A stretch of 64,000 nt of DNA from Rhodopseudomonas sp. BR0M22 (GTDB taxonomy: Bacteria; Pseudomonadota; Alphaproteobacteria; Rhizobiales; Xanthobacteraceae): positions 20,122 to 84,121 of the forward strand of contig NZ_QUMK01000012.1 in the NCBI RefSeq assembly GCF_010907035.1. Reading direction: 5' to 3'. This document shows, piece after piece, positions 56,183-64,000 of this stretch; the stretch's first letter is position 1, and the number at the start of each line of letters is the position of its first letter. Under the pieces are notes generated by a model that was not told where the DNA came from, searched no databases, and saw only the letters and a list, made by a program, of their open reading frames with translations. The position numbers and the translations under genes were made by a program.

Positions 56183-57541
56183 CTATTCTGCCGGCTGTGA
56201 CAATCGACGCCGCCGCCATCCCGTCAACAAGCGCGTCACCGAGCCGTCAATTCCAGCGAGTTGGATCGACGCGCTACGCATCAGCACCGCCAAGGTGATG
56301 AACGATATCGCGGTTGCGGCGACTGCACCGGCGATCCCGAACAACGGTATCAGGACGAAGAATCCGATCGCGCGCATCATCACGGTGCCACCGATGATCG
56401 CCAGATAGCGGCCCTCGTGGCCAGTCAGCATCAGAATCGAACCGCACGGTCCCGCTGCTGCGACGGCCGCGGTGCCGGCCGTCAAGATCGCAAGCGCGCC
56501 GTAATACGGCACGTAATCGGCGTTGAACAAATACAGGATCCAGTGGCCGCCGCCGAGCACCAGCATCAGCCCCCCGGCGACGACGGCCAGCGTCACCAGT
56601 GCGACGGAGTCGAGCAGGCCGTCCAGCTCGCGATGCTGCCGGCTGTAGTACAAATGCGGGAAATGCCGGGTCGAGAAGATGTATACCGCGCCGGTCGCCA
56701 TCGCGAAGGCATTGGCTATTCGGGTGGTGACAAAATAGGCGCCCGCGACGGTGGGGCTCATCAGATAGCCGATAAGCACCACGTCGGCATACTGATTGGC
56801 GGCCTCCAGGCTGCTTGATACCCAGAGCTTGGCGGAACGTGTGCTCCAGGTTCGCAGCTCGAACGCCGAGCGCGCGCGTGCAATGCTCGGGAACTGGGCG
56901 TGGACGCGGCGCCGCAGCAAGGTCATCTGGACCATCATGGTGACGCAGGAGGCGGCGGCCATGGTCAGGAAGATCGTGTGGATTTCGATCTTGGCGCCGG
57001 TCGCGACACAGCCCAGGAGGTAGAGCGCCGGACAGGTCGCGACCATCAGGTAGGTCAGTCCGTCGCTGACACCGACGCCGACGGCGCCGCGGGTGACGTG
57101 CGCAGAGATCAGCAACAGTGCGAAACATACGAGGTACAAGGTCGTGGAGGCCGCCAGCAGGGCGTCGTGCTCCAGCGAGACCCAGACGAAGAAGGGCAGG
57201 CCAACCAGAATACCTCCGGCGAGACTGGCCAACGCCGTGAAGGTCATCGCGCCCTTCAGTTTGGGCTCGTCGCCGGCATTGGTGTATTCGCTCCACGACC
57301 GCATGATGAAGATCTGCTGGCCGAAAGTGGCCACCACGCTGAGCAGCCCGGCGGCGCTGAACAGCATCGAATAGGTGCCGAAATCGTGACCGCTGAGCGT
57401 CCGTGCAGCCAGTGTCACCAGCCCGAGATTCACGATCGTGATCAAGACGCGCAACGCGAACGCGCCGGTCATCGCGCGAATGCCGGCGTTGTTGCGCAGG
57501 TCGAGTAGTCTTGCGAGCGTGGGGCCGAATTTCAAAGTCAT
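56183..57541 (-). CDS. Polysaccharide flippase (Wzx-like)
   Basis: This 452-residue integral membrane protein has about 12-14 hydrophobic helices, resembling polysaccharide-export flippases of the MOP/MATE superfamily. It would flip lipid-linked repeat units across the inner membrane. GAGG precedes ATG 57541; the open frame extends further upstream without similarity. It lies in the exopolysaccharide locus with the Wzc-like protein and glycosyltransferase, and its end faces metA convergently. Confidence 0.87.
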   Translation of the reverse strand: MTLKFGPTLARLLDLRNNAGIRAMTGAFALRVLITIVNLGLVTLAARTLSGHDFGTYSMLFSAAGLLSVVATFGQQIFIMRSWSEYTNAGDEPKLKGAMTFTALASLAGGILVGLPFFVWVSLEHDALLAASTTLYLVCFALLLISAHVTRGAVGVGVSDGLTYLMVATCPALYLLGCVATGAKIEIHTIFLTMAAASCVTMMVQMTLLRRRVHAQFPSIARARSAFELRTWSTRSAKLWVSSSLEAANQYADVVLIGYLMSPTVAGAYFVTTRIANAFAMATGAVYIFSTRHFPHLYYSRQHRELDGLLDSVALVTLAVVAGGLMLVLGGGHWILYLFNADYVPYYGALAILTAGTAAVAAAGPCGSILMLTGHEGRYLAIIGGTVMMRAIGFFVLIPLFGIAGAVAATAISFITLAVLMRSASIQLAGIDGSVTRLLTGWRRRRLSQPAE

Positions 57542-57801
57542 CAACCTCGCCCGATTGACGGGCCTGCGGATTCTAGGAAGAAGCGCGAATGCGGGAACGA
57601 TCGGCTCCCGATCGGGTTCGCCACACTGACATCCCCGCATCTACCATCCTGGCGCACTGTGGCAACTTATCGTATTTGAACGCTCCTTGAGGGAGTGCTG
57701 TGCAACAATCGTCGAGGACGGTAAAGATGTTCGCGGCCCTAACCGAAGCGAGGACACACTTTGGAATCAACCAACGGCTCATCAGCGCGGGCATCGAATC
57801 G

Positions 57802-58161
57802 ATGAATAATCGTGTCGTCAACCTCGAAACGTTCCTGAAGATCGTGGCCTGGCTGTGCCTGGCGGGGATCGCTTTCGCTACCCTCAGCCCGATCGGTCTT
57901 AGGCCGACTACTGGGCTGTCGCCGTCGATCGAGCGGTTTGGGGCATTCGCTCTGGTCGGCGCGTTGTTCGCAGCGGCATATCCCCGCTACATCCTGTTCG
58001 CCGCGTTGATCGTGCTCGGCGCTGCGGCGCTGTTCGAACTGTTGCAGGTGTTGGAGCCGTCGCGGCATGGGCGGTTGTTCGACGCCAGCGTGAAGCTGGC
58101 CGGGGGAACTTGCGGCCTCGCCGCAGGACTGATCTTCGCGCGGCTGCTGCGCGGTCGCTGA
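57802..58161 (+). CDS. VanZ-like membrane protein
   Basis: This 119-residue protein has three or four hydrophobic helices and the VanZ-type pattern ATLSPIGLRP, then IERFGAFALVGALFA, LFELLQVLEPSRHGRLFDASVKLAGGTCGLAAG. Bacterial VanZ-like proteins are common next to polysaccharide genes with unknown function. I used ATG 57802; an earlier in-frame start at 57700 would add 34 residues. It is convergent with the propeller-protein gene. Confidence 0.78.
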   Translation: MNNRVVNLETFLKIVAWLCLAGIAFATLSPIGLRPTTGLSPSIERFGAFALVGALFAAAYPRYILFAALIVLGAAALFELLQVLEPSRHGRLFDASVKLAGGTCGLAAGLIFARLLRGR

Positions 58162-58179
58162 AGGTACCGGTCCGAGCCC

Positions 58180-59709
58180 TCAGCGGACGGCGACCGCCAC
58201 CGGATCGTTGGCGCGCGTCATCGAGCGGAGCGGTTGCAGCTTGGGCTGGATCACACTGCCGTCGATCAGCTCGAGCCTGCCGCAGCGGTTCAGCGTATGC
58301 AGCTTGCGGCCCGGCCAGCGCGGTCCCGGCTCGACGATGTGGCGAACGGTCTGGGCGAACGTCTCGGGCGACAATGCGGTAACCTCGGCAAGGCCGAGAG
58401 CGCTGCCATAGCCGCGGGTGCAATCCTGGACCGGCCGCCACAGCCGCCCATTGCGGCGGACAAAGTGCCCCGCCGGGCGGGCGCTGGAGCGATCGACCAG
58501 CGCCGGAGTCATCGTGTGCGGTCGCCAAGGTCCGAATAGACCGTTCGCGACGTAGATCGACAGCGTATCGGAATAGCCGCCATCGCCGTCGTCGTCGCGG
58601 GTCGCGCCGAACAGATAGTGCAAGCCGTCGTGCTGAAGGATGGTGGCATCGGCGAGTTCGACGCCGGACAGCAGTATGGCTTGCCGTTCCCAGCGGCCCG
58701 GAAACTCGACGCAGCGATAGATCGAAACGTCGTTTCGCGCGCTGCTTTCCGGAATCATCCAGAGTTCGCCGTCATGCTCGATAAGGAACGGGTAGGACAG
58801 GTGCCATGGCTCTTGGAGTACCGGCACGGCTTCTCCGATCGGGCCGTTTTCGCCGAATTCGACCGCCGAGATCGTGCCGACGCCGACACGGTGATCGAGG
58901 TCCTCGAAGAAAACGAAAGTGCGGCCCTTCCACGTCATCGCAAACGGATCGGCGTAAAATCGGTTGGAGGGACTCGGCAGCGCCTGCCAGTCGGGACCGG
59001 ACAGATCGCAGGAGCTCCAGATTCCGGCGTCGTCAGTGTAGCGCCAGCCGATCCGCCAATGCGGCGCATAGCAGCACAGCCGGTAGATCGACTTTGCCAC
59101 CAACATCGCGAGGTTGCGGGTGACGAAACCCGTTGCGGAGCGAGCGCGACCGAGATTGGCGCCGTCGCGGGCGACCGTTTGCAGCCGTGGACCGCTTTCC
59201 AGCACGCCCTTCAGCAGTGTTCCTGTGCGGGCCATGGTGGCGCCGAGCGCGCCGCCGAGGCCCCGGGCGTTTTCGCCGGACGGCTGTCCGGACCACATCA
59301 CGGCGCCGGTGACTTCGTCATGGATTTCGATCACTGGTAGGTCGCCAGCGAGAATCGCCGCCAATGCGGCATCTTCACCGGGGTGGCCATCGAACAGCGG
59401 GCGCAGATACAGACGGGCGGCGCAGTCGGCCTTGCGTGGTGCCGCGGTGAAGTCGATCACCACCTCCGGCTTGCCATGCGAGATGCGGAAGTCCTGCAGT
59501 AGCGCCGGTTCGGTGTCGCCGCCGCAGCGCCGGCCGCGCCGCAGCAGCATCCGTTCGAGGTCGAGCAGCGCTTCGAGACCAGCCGGGCGTTCGGTGGGCG
59601 TTGAGACCCAGCTCACCTGCAGCGTGCGTTCGCCTCCCGACAGCAAGCCGAGTAGGTTTCGCATCCACACCCTGGGGCGGTGTTGGTCAAAGCGCAGCTC
59701 AACGATCAT
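58180..59709 (-). CDS. GINT1-like beta-propeller glycan enzyme
   Basis: This 509-residue protein has an N-terminal 200-residue region (MIVELRFDQHRPRVWMRNLL...) and a C-terminal five-bladed propeller-like region. The latter contains NRFYADPFAMTWKGRTFVFFED, LSYPFLIEHDGELWMIPESS and GPAGHFVRRNGRLWRPVQDC-type repeats. This resembles the N-terminal domain of glucosamine inositolphosphorylceramide transferase 1 and GH43-like propellers. Its ATG overlaps the stop of the glycosyltransferase (TGATG), so the two are coupled. It is probably a glycan-modifying or binding enzyme of the polysaccharide pathway. Confidence 0.7.
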   Translation of the reverse strand: MIVELRFDQHRPRVWMRNLLGLLSGGERTLQVSWVSTPTERPAGLEALLDLERMLLRRGRRCGGDTEPALLQDFRISHGKPEVVIDFTAAPRKADCAARLYLRPLFDGHPGEDAALAAILAGDLPVIEIHDEVTGAVMWSGQPSGENARGLGGALGATMARTGTLLKGVLESGPRLQTVARDGANLGRARSATGFVTRNLAMLVAKSIYRLCCYAPHWRIGWRYTDDAGIWSSCDLSGPDWQALPSPSNRFYADPFAMTWKGRTFVFFEDLDHRVGVGTISAVEFGENGPIGEAVPVLQEPWHLSYPFLIEHDGELWMIPESSARNDVSIYRCVEFPGRWERQAILLSGVELADATILQHDGLHYLFGATRDDDGDGGYSDTLSIYVANGLFGPWRPHTMTPALVDRSSARPAGHFVRRNGRLWRPVQDCTRGYGSALGLAEVTALSPETFAQTVRHIVEPGPRWPGRKLHTLNRCGRLELIDGSVIQPKLQPLRSMTRANDPVAVAVR

Positions 59710-60929
59710 CAGACAATCCGAGCCACCATCGCCTGCTCTAGAATTCGGACGTATTCGTCCACCATTGCGTCGACAGAGTACCTCGTCTTCAGGCCTTCGC
59801 CACTGCGTTGAAGTCGCACCCTGAGCTGCGGGTCGTCGAGAACTGCCGCGATCGCGGCACCTAGCGCAGTCGGATCTGCGGCGTCGACCAGCACCGCTGC
59901 CGGTTCTCCCTGATAGGCCAATACTTCGCGCAGCACCGGCAGATCGTTGGCGACCACTGGCACGCCGGCGTGGGCGGCCTCGACCGCGGCCAATCCAAAC
60001 GTCTCCGCCAGCGAAGGAAATGCGAAAACGTCCAGGCATGCGAGGAAATCGGCGACGTCGTCTGGAGTGATTTCACCGAGAAAGAACACGCGATCGGCGA
60101 CGCCGAGCTGTTCGGCCAGCGCGCGCAGTCGGGCTTCGTCCGGGCCGTGGCCGGCCAGTGCCAACCGCCAGTCGGGATGGGCAGGCAACACGCGGATGTT
60201 GGAGTCGAGCTGCTTCAGCGGGTGCAGCCGCGCTGCGGTGCCAATCACGATGCCGTCGGCCGGCAGGCCGAAACGTTGGCGCGCTGCGGCCTTGGTCAAG
60301 GCGGAGTGCTTCTGGTCGAAACCATGCGGAACATGCACCAGGCGCTTGCGATAGGAATCCGGATAGCGCGAATAATCGCGCAGCATATCGTCAGAATTCA
60401 CCGTGATGGTTCGAAAGACGCCGAAGCTCCCCATTAGCAGGTCCAGCTTCTGCAGCCAGCCCGGCATCGTCAGCCGCGCCGATACCTGATTGGCGATGAC
60501 TGGCGCCGGACTTGCCAGCCGCGCGATGACGCCGCCGATTGCGTTGCCGTAATGCTGGAAAGTCAGGATCACATCGGGACGCACGGCGCGGATCTGCCGG
60601 CCGAGCGCGATCAGAAAACGAAGAAACGACAGTGGGTCTCCGGGGCGGCGCGGTGCGCAATAGCCGGTGTTGGCGGGTTCATCGAAGGCGCGCGATTGGC
60701 GGAAGAAGAACAGGTTGTGCACCTCGTAACCGCGCGCTGTCAGCCCGGCGCCGACGAGGCGAGAGATTTCCTGGGCGCCGGCATTTTCGGCCTGAGTCTG
60801 GACCAGCAGGACGCGACGTCCGCGCGCGGCACTGCCGCGGGAGTCACCGTGGCCGCCGTGCCCGGCAGAAGGCGATGACGTGCCGCCGGTCGCGAAGGCA
60901 CGGTCGGATCGAGTGATGGGATCGTTCAC
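59709..60929 (-). CDS. Glycosyltransferase family 4
   Basis: This 406-residue GT-B glycosyltransferase has an N-terminal acceptor domain with VLLVQTQAENAGAQEISRLVGAG. Its donor domain carries IGTAARLHPLKQLD, LALAGHGPDEARLR and the C-terminal E-X7-E signature in FPSLAETFGLAAVEAAHAG. I chose a GTG at 60929 with GAGGAG nine bases upstream; a TTG 11 codons earlier is the alternative. It transfers a sugar from a nucleotide donor during exopolysaccharide assembly. Confidence 0.9.
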   Translation of the reverse strand: MNDPITRSDRAFATGGTSSPSAGHGGHGDSRGSAARGRRVLLVQTQAENAGAQEISRLVGAGLTARGYEVHNLFFFRQSRAFDEPANTGYCAPRRPGDPLSFLRFLIALGRQIRAVRPDVILTFQHYGNAIGGVIARLASPAPVIANQVSARLTMPGWLQKLDLLMGSFGVFRTITVNSDDMLRDYSRYPDSYRKRLVHVPHGFDQKHSALTKAAARQRFGLPADGIVIGTAARLHPLKQLDSNIRVLPAHPDWRLALAGHGPDEARLRALAEQLGVADRVFFLGEITPDDVADFLACLDVFAFPSLAETFGLAAVEAAHAGVPVVANDLPVLREVLAYQGEPAAVLVDAADPTALGAAIAAVLDDPQLRVRLQRSGEGLKTRYSVDAMVDEYVRILEQAMVARIV

Positions 60930-61244
60930 GCGCTTCGTCTCCTCGTCCCACGCGTTCCGCAAGTCGGTGTTGCAGCAGCCGAACGGTTAACAAATCGTGG
61001 ACGTTCTTGCGTGACAGAGTTGTACACGTTCGAGGGTGCACGAGGCGAACTTCATTGGACCTCGGTTAATTAGTACAAAAGTGTACCTAGTCAGCTCGCG
61101 AGGCCGCTGCGGAGGGCATGCCTGCGGGTTTACTATTTGTTGACCAAAGCCCTGTCGGGGGTCGGGGTAACTCGCGCTTAACCGTAGATATTTACTTTGT
61201 TGCAGCGGTGAGCCGGGAAGAGGCAGTTGGTGTGGAGTATGCGT
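60930..61244. promoter_or_regulatory. Divergent region between the glycosyltransferase and the Wzc-like gene
   Basis: This 315-base region holds no gene. A 14-base palindrome GTACA-AAAG-TGTAC lies at 61073-61086 and a related TGTACA at 61021-61026. GGAG at 61234-61237 serves the Wzc-like start. The palindrome is a candidate operator for the locus. Confidence 0.45.
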
Positions 61245-63494
61245 ATGTCGGGTAACCTGCCGGGCCGAGACGCGACGAAACCCGTCGTGCATCCGACCTC
61301 GGACGTCTGGGAGAACCCCGACCAGATGCCGGTGTCCCAGACTGAACTGATCAAGGCCAAGCTGACCCCAGTGGTGGTGGTGACGTTCCTGCGTGGCAAT
61401 CTGCGGCGGATTGCGGCGCTCGCTGGCGCATTTTTCGTGCTCGGCCTGATTGTCCTGTGGCTGCTTCCGGTTCGCTATGCGGCGACGGCTTTGGTGATCG
61501 TCGATCCACGTGAGCAGCGGGTCACCACCGATCCGGAAGTGTTGACCGGAATCGGGCAGGACGCCGCCGCGCTGCAGAGTATGATCGAGATCGCCAAGTC
61601 GGACGGGTTCCTCGGTCCGCTGGTCGAGAAACTCAAAGTTGCAGAAGATCGCGATATTGCCGGCAGCGAGACAGATCCGGCTCGGGTGTTGGAACGGTTT
61701 CGCAAACACCTCGACATTGCGCGGCGCGGACTGACCTATGTGATCGAAATGACGTTCGTGGCGAAGGATCCCGAACGCGCGGCGCGTTACGCCAATGCTG
61801 TGGCGGAAGCCTTCGTCGCCAGCCAGACCAAGGTCCGCACCATCGCGGCCGATGAAGCTGCAGCGTGGCTGAACAGCCGGTTGAAGACGCTGAACGAAAC
61901 CCTGCGCACGTCGGAAGATGCCGTGGCGGCATTCAAGACGAAGTATCGCATCGTCGACGCTGGCCGGGAGAGCACAACGCGCCAGCTCCGCGTCACCGAA
62001 CTGACGCAACAGGTCTCCGCCGCGCGGCTGCGAACAGAGGAGGCAAAGAATCGTTACGAGCAGGCGCAGCGCGATCTGAAATCCGACGTCGACGGATCCA
62101 CGGGGTCGAAATCCGATCTCGTCAGCGTGCTACGGACTCAGCGGACCCAGCTCAACGACCAGATCGCGCAGAAACGCGCGGTGCTCGGTGACCGTCATCC
62201 CGATTTGGTGATCGCGTACAACCAGCTCGCCGAACTCAATCGCCAGATCGAAGCCGAGCGCAAGCGAAACCTCGCCAGCGCGAAGTCCGATTACCAGGCG
62301 ATGCTCGATCAGCAGAAAGTGCTGGAGCAGCAGTTGAAGTCGCTGGAGAGCGAAATGCTCGGCGACGATCAGGCCTCGGTGAAGCTCAAGGAACTGCAGC
62401 GCGAAGCCAACGCCAATCGCGCCATCTACGAACAATTCCTGGAACGCTATAACGCGACCAATCAACAGCGACTGCTGCAGGCGACCCAGACCAAGGTGGC
62501 GTCATTTGCGACCCCGCCGACCCGGCCGACCCGACCGCCATTGCTGGTGCTGATCGCCGCGATTGCAATCGCGTCCCTGCTGGCGTCGATCGCCATCGTC
62601 GCGATTATGACTTCGCTGTCGGATCGGGCCGAGGCCGCCGACGATTCTGGTGCCCCGGAGGAAGTTGCCGCGGCTGCCCCCGCCGAAGCCGTGGCGGTAT
62701 CGATGCCCGCGCCGGCGCCGGCGCCGGCGCCTGCACCTGCACCTGCACCTGCACCTGCACCTGTTCTCGTTCCTGCGCCTGCACCGGCAGAGGTCGAGCC
62801 AAAGGCGGAGGGCGGAGAAGCGTCCGCCGACGATGTCCGCCTTTCGATCATGGCGCGCATTCCCGATCTGGGCGGCGTGCGTACCTTGGGCGGCAAGCTG
62901 GCCATGCTCAACGGTGAACGCCGGCTCACTCATTACGTGGTCGGGCTGCTCGATGCGATCGGAGCCAAGCCGACGCAACGCGGCAAAGTCGTTCTGGTGA
63001 CATCGGTCGCTGCCGGTGCGGGCAAGAGCTCGGTGGCCCGCGCATTGAATGCGATCGCGGTCGATCGGGGGTTGCTCAGCGTGGTGATCGAAGTCGCGGG
63101 GCAATCGCGGCCCGGCCTTTCGGCGCCGGTGCCAGATGCCGTGTCGAGTACCGGGCCACAGGTCCGGATACTGAAGACCACGATTCCGGCCGCCATCCGG
63201 CTGATTGCACCGGTTTCCGACGCGTCGGCTCAGAGCGATGTGCGCAGCGAGTTCGATCTGATCCTGATCGATGCGCCCGCCTTGGCCGAGCAGCCGGAAG
63301 TCGCCGACATCGCCGCCCACGCCGATCTCAGCTTGCTGGTAGTCGACCCCACTGTCACCGAGCGTGGCGCTACGGTTGAGGCGCAGGCGAAGTTGTCGCG
63401 TCGCGGCCGGATGCCTGTCGGGGTCGTGGTCAACAAGGCTGGCGCCCATCCGGTTTCGGCGTCGGCGACCATCGCCGCCCGGCTGGCGAGCTGA
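61245..63494 (+). CDS. Wzc/GumC-like polysaccharide co-polymerase with ATPase domain
   Basis: This 749-residue inner-membrane protein has an N-terminal Wzz domain with transmembrane helix 1 (about 60-80), a large periplasmic coiled coil (about 200-410), a second transmembrane helix (about 430-455) and a cytoplasmic ATPase domain. Between helix 2 and the ATPase lies an Ala-Pro-rich linker with more than ten AP units. The ATPase has Walker A VAAGAGKSS and Walker B DLILIDAP. No C-terminal tyrosine cluster is visible, so autophosphorylation is doubtful. It sets polysaccharide chain length. The start ATG 61245 has GGAG seven bases upstream. Confidence 0.9.
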   Translation: MSGNLPGRDATKPVVHPTSDVWENPDQMPVSQTELIKAKLTPVVVVTFLRGNLRRIAALAGAFFVLGLIVLWLLPVRYAATALVIVDPREQRVTTDPEVLTGIGQDAAALQSMIEIAKSDGFLGPLVEKLKVAEDRDIAGSETDPARVLERFRKHLDIARRGLTYVIEMTFVAKDPERAARYANAVAEAFVASQTKVRTIAADEAAAWLNSRLKTLNETLRTSEDAVAAFKTKYRIVDAGRESTTRQLRVTELTQQVSAARLRTEEAKNRYEQAQRDLKSDVDGSTGSKSDLVSVLRTQRTQLNDQIAQKRAVLGDRHPDLVIAYNQLAELNRQIEAERKRNLASAKSDYQAMLDQQKVLEQQLKSLESEMLGDDQASVKLKELQREANANRAIYEQFLERYNATNQQRLLQATQTKVASFATPPTRPTRPPLLVLIAAIAIASLLASIAIVAIMTSLSDRAEAADDSGAPEEVAAAAPAEAVAVSMPAPAPAPAPAPAPAPAPAPVLVPAPAPAEVEPKAEGGEASADDVRLSIMARIPDLGGVRTLGGKLAMLNGERRLTHYVVGLLDAIGAKPTQRGKVVLVTSVAAGAGKSSVARALNAIAVDRGLLSVVIEVAGQSRPGLSAPVPDAVSSTGPQVRILKTTIPAAIRLIAPVSDASAQSDVRSEFDLILIDAPALAEQPEVADIAAHADLSLLVVDPTVTERGATVEAQAKLSRRGRMPVGVVVNKAGAHPVSASATIAARLAS
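62707..62764 (+). repeat. Hexanucleotide tandem repeat in the Wzc-like gene
   Basis: About nine units of GCGCCG or GCACCT encode an Ala-Pro run. All units are six bases, so slippage would change linker length without a frameshift. Confidence 0.85.
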
Positions 63495-63508
63495 TCGGCG
63501 TCGGGCGC

Positions 63509-64000
63509 ATGGCGGCCGCAGGCGCGATCGCTCGCATCGTCGTCGGGATGACGGCGTTCGTCTGGGCCGTGCAGGCCGATGCCCAGAGTCGTTGCACCGG
63601 GCCGACATCCGGCGTCCCTGCGCAGGCGATTGCGGCGCTGGCCCGTGGTGTCAACGTGTCGAACTGGACGGAGAATGCGCGCCTGCAGGGACCGAGCCCT
63701 GAGCTGCTGCGGGCCGTGCGCGGCGCCGGCTTCACACATGTGCGTCTTCCGGTCGCCGGCGACTTGGTCATGCGTGCATTCAGTCCGCAAGCCACGATCG
63801 AACGGCAGCTCGCCGGCGTCGATCGGGCGCTTTCCGAGCTGATCGGCCTTGGGTTCCATGTTTCGGTCGACCTCCATCCGGGCGAACGTTTCGGCCGGCT
63901 GCACCGCGACGATCCGAAAGCCTCGATGGAGGCGCTGACCGACGCGTGGGGGAGCCTGGCGGCCGTCATTCGCAAGCATCCGGTCGAGCGAGTGTTTGCC
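63509..64000 (+). CDS. Glycoside hydrolase family 5-like protein, 3' end cut by window
   Basis: The first 164 codons of an open frame run to the window end without a stop. Residues 1-26 look like a signal peptide (IVVGMTAFVWAVQADA). Then comes the cellulase-family start GVNVSNWTE and GFTHVRLPVAGD, followed by GFHVSVDLHPGERFG, which matches the GH5 beta-3/beta-4 region. It is probably a secreted or periplasmic glycanase of the polysaccharide locus. It lies 14 bases after the Wzc-like gene. Catalytic glutamates would lie beyond the window. Confidence 0.8.
   Translation, partial: MAAAGAIARIVVGMTAFVWAVQADAQSRCTGPTSGVPAQAIAALARGVNVSNWTENARLQGPSPELLRAVRGAGFTHVRLPVAGDLVMRAFSPQATIERQLAGVDRALSELIGLGFHVSVDLHPGERFGRLHRDDPKASMEALTDAWGSLAAVIRKHPVERVFA

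Overview
The window is GC-rich DNA from a photosynthetic or diazotrophic alphaproteobacterium of the Bradyrhizobium/Rhodopseudomonas group. It combines a form II RuBisCO operon, a complete Mo-nitrogenase cluster with fixR-nifA, fixABCX beside nif, and feoAB. This combination fits Rhodopseudomonas palustris best. The species call is inference, because no 16S or other marker lies here.

Layout. (1) 1-8.8 kb: a LysR regulator, a serine hydrolase, then a Calvin-cycle operon fbp-prk-tkt-fba-cbbM ending in a strong terminator. (2) 9-14.3 kb: a small hypothetical protein, a chemoreceptor, a 53-residue membrane protein on the opposite strand, and feoAB. (3) 14.5-43.1 kb: the nitrogen-fixation island. 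It runs: an XdhC-like (EF2563/YqeB) protein divergent from fixR; nifA; fdxN-nifB-ferredoxin-HesB-TPR-LRV-nifZ-nifZ2-nifT-DUF6129-SIR2-like; nifHDKENX-DUF269-CCE_0567-fdxB-nifQ; iscA-nifUSVW; fixABCX. I find -24/-12 (sigma54) promoters with TGT-N10-ACA NifA sites ahead of fixR, the XdhC-like gene, fdxN, nifH, iscA-nifU and fixA, and a possible sigma54 site without a NifA site ahead of feoA. (4) 43.3-53.6 kb: a DUF2478 protein next to fixX, then a carrier-protein pathway. It contains two acyl carrier proteins, a seryl-tRNA-synthetase-like amino acid:[carrier protein] ligase, an acyl-CoA-dehydrogenase-fold flavoprotein, a FabG-like reductase, an AMP-forming ligase, a GNAT-like protein, a class IV aminotransferase and a FATP-type acyl-CoA ligase. 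This is the best candidate for an undescribed system. (5) 53.8-56.1 kb: metY-metA for methionine synthesis. (6) 56.2-64 kb: an exopolysaccharide locus with a flippase, a VanZ-like protein, a GINT1-like propeller protein, a GT4 glycosyltransferase, a Wzc-like protein and the start of a GH5-like hydrolase cut by the window edge.

How it works together. CO2 fixation by the Calvin cycle and N2 fixation are the two main electron sinks of a phototroph growing on reduced carbon, and here they are neighbours. FixABCX and the ferredoxins feed electrons to NifH. NifB, E, N, X, V, Q, U and S build the cofactors. FeoAB supplies the ferrous iron. NifA carries the four-cysteine motif of oxygen-sensitive alphaproteobacterial NifA and lies downstream of fixR, as in the Bradyrhizobium fixR-nifA operon. 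Three kinds of intergenic repeat break up the island. No tRNA, rRNA, CRISPR array, insertion sequence or alternative (V or Fe) nitrogenase was seen.
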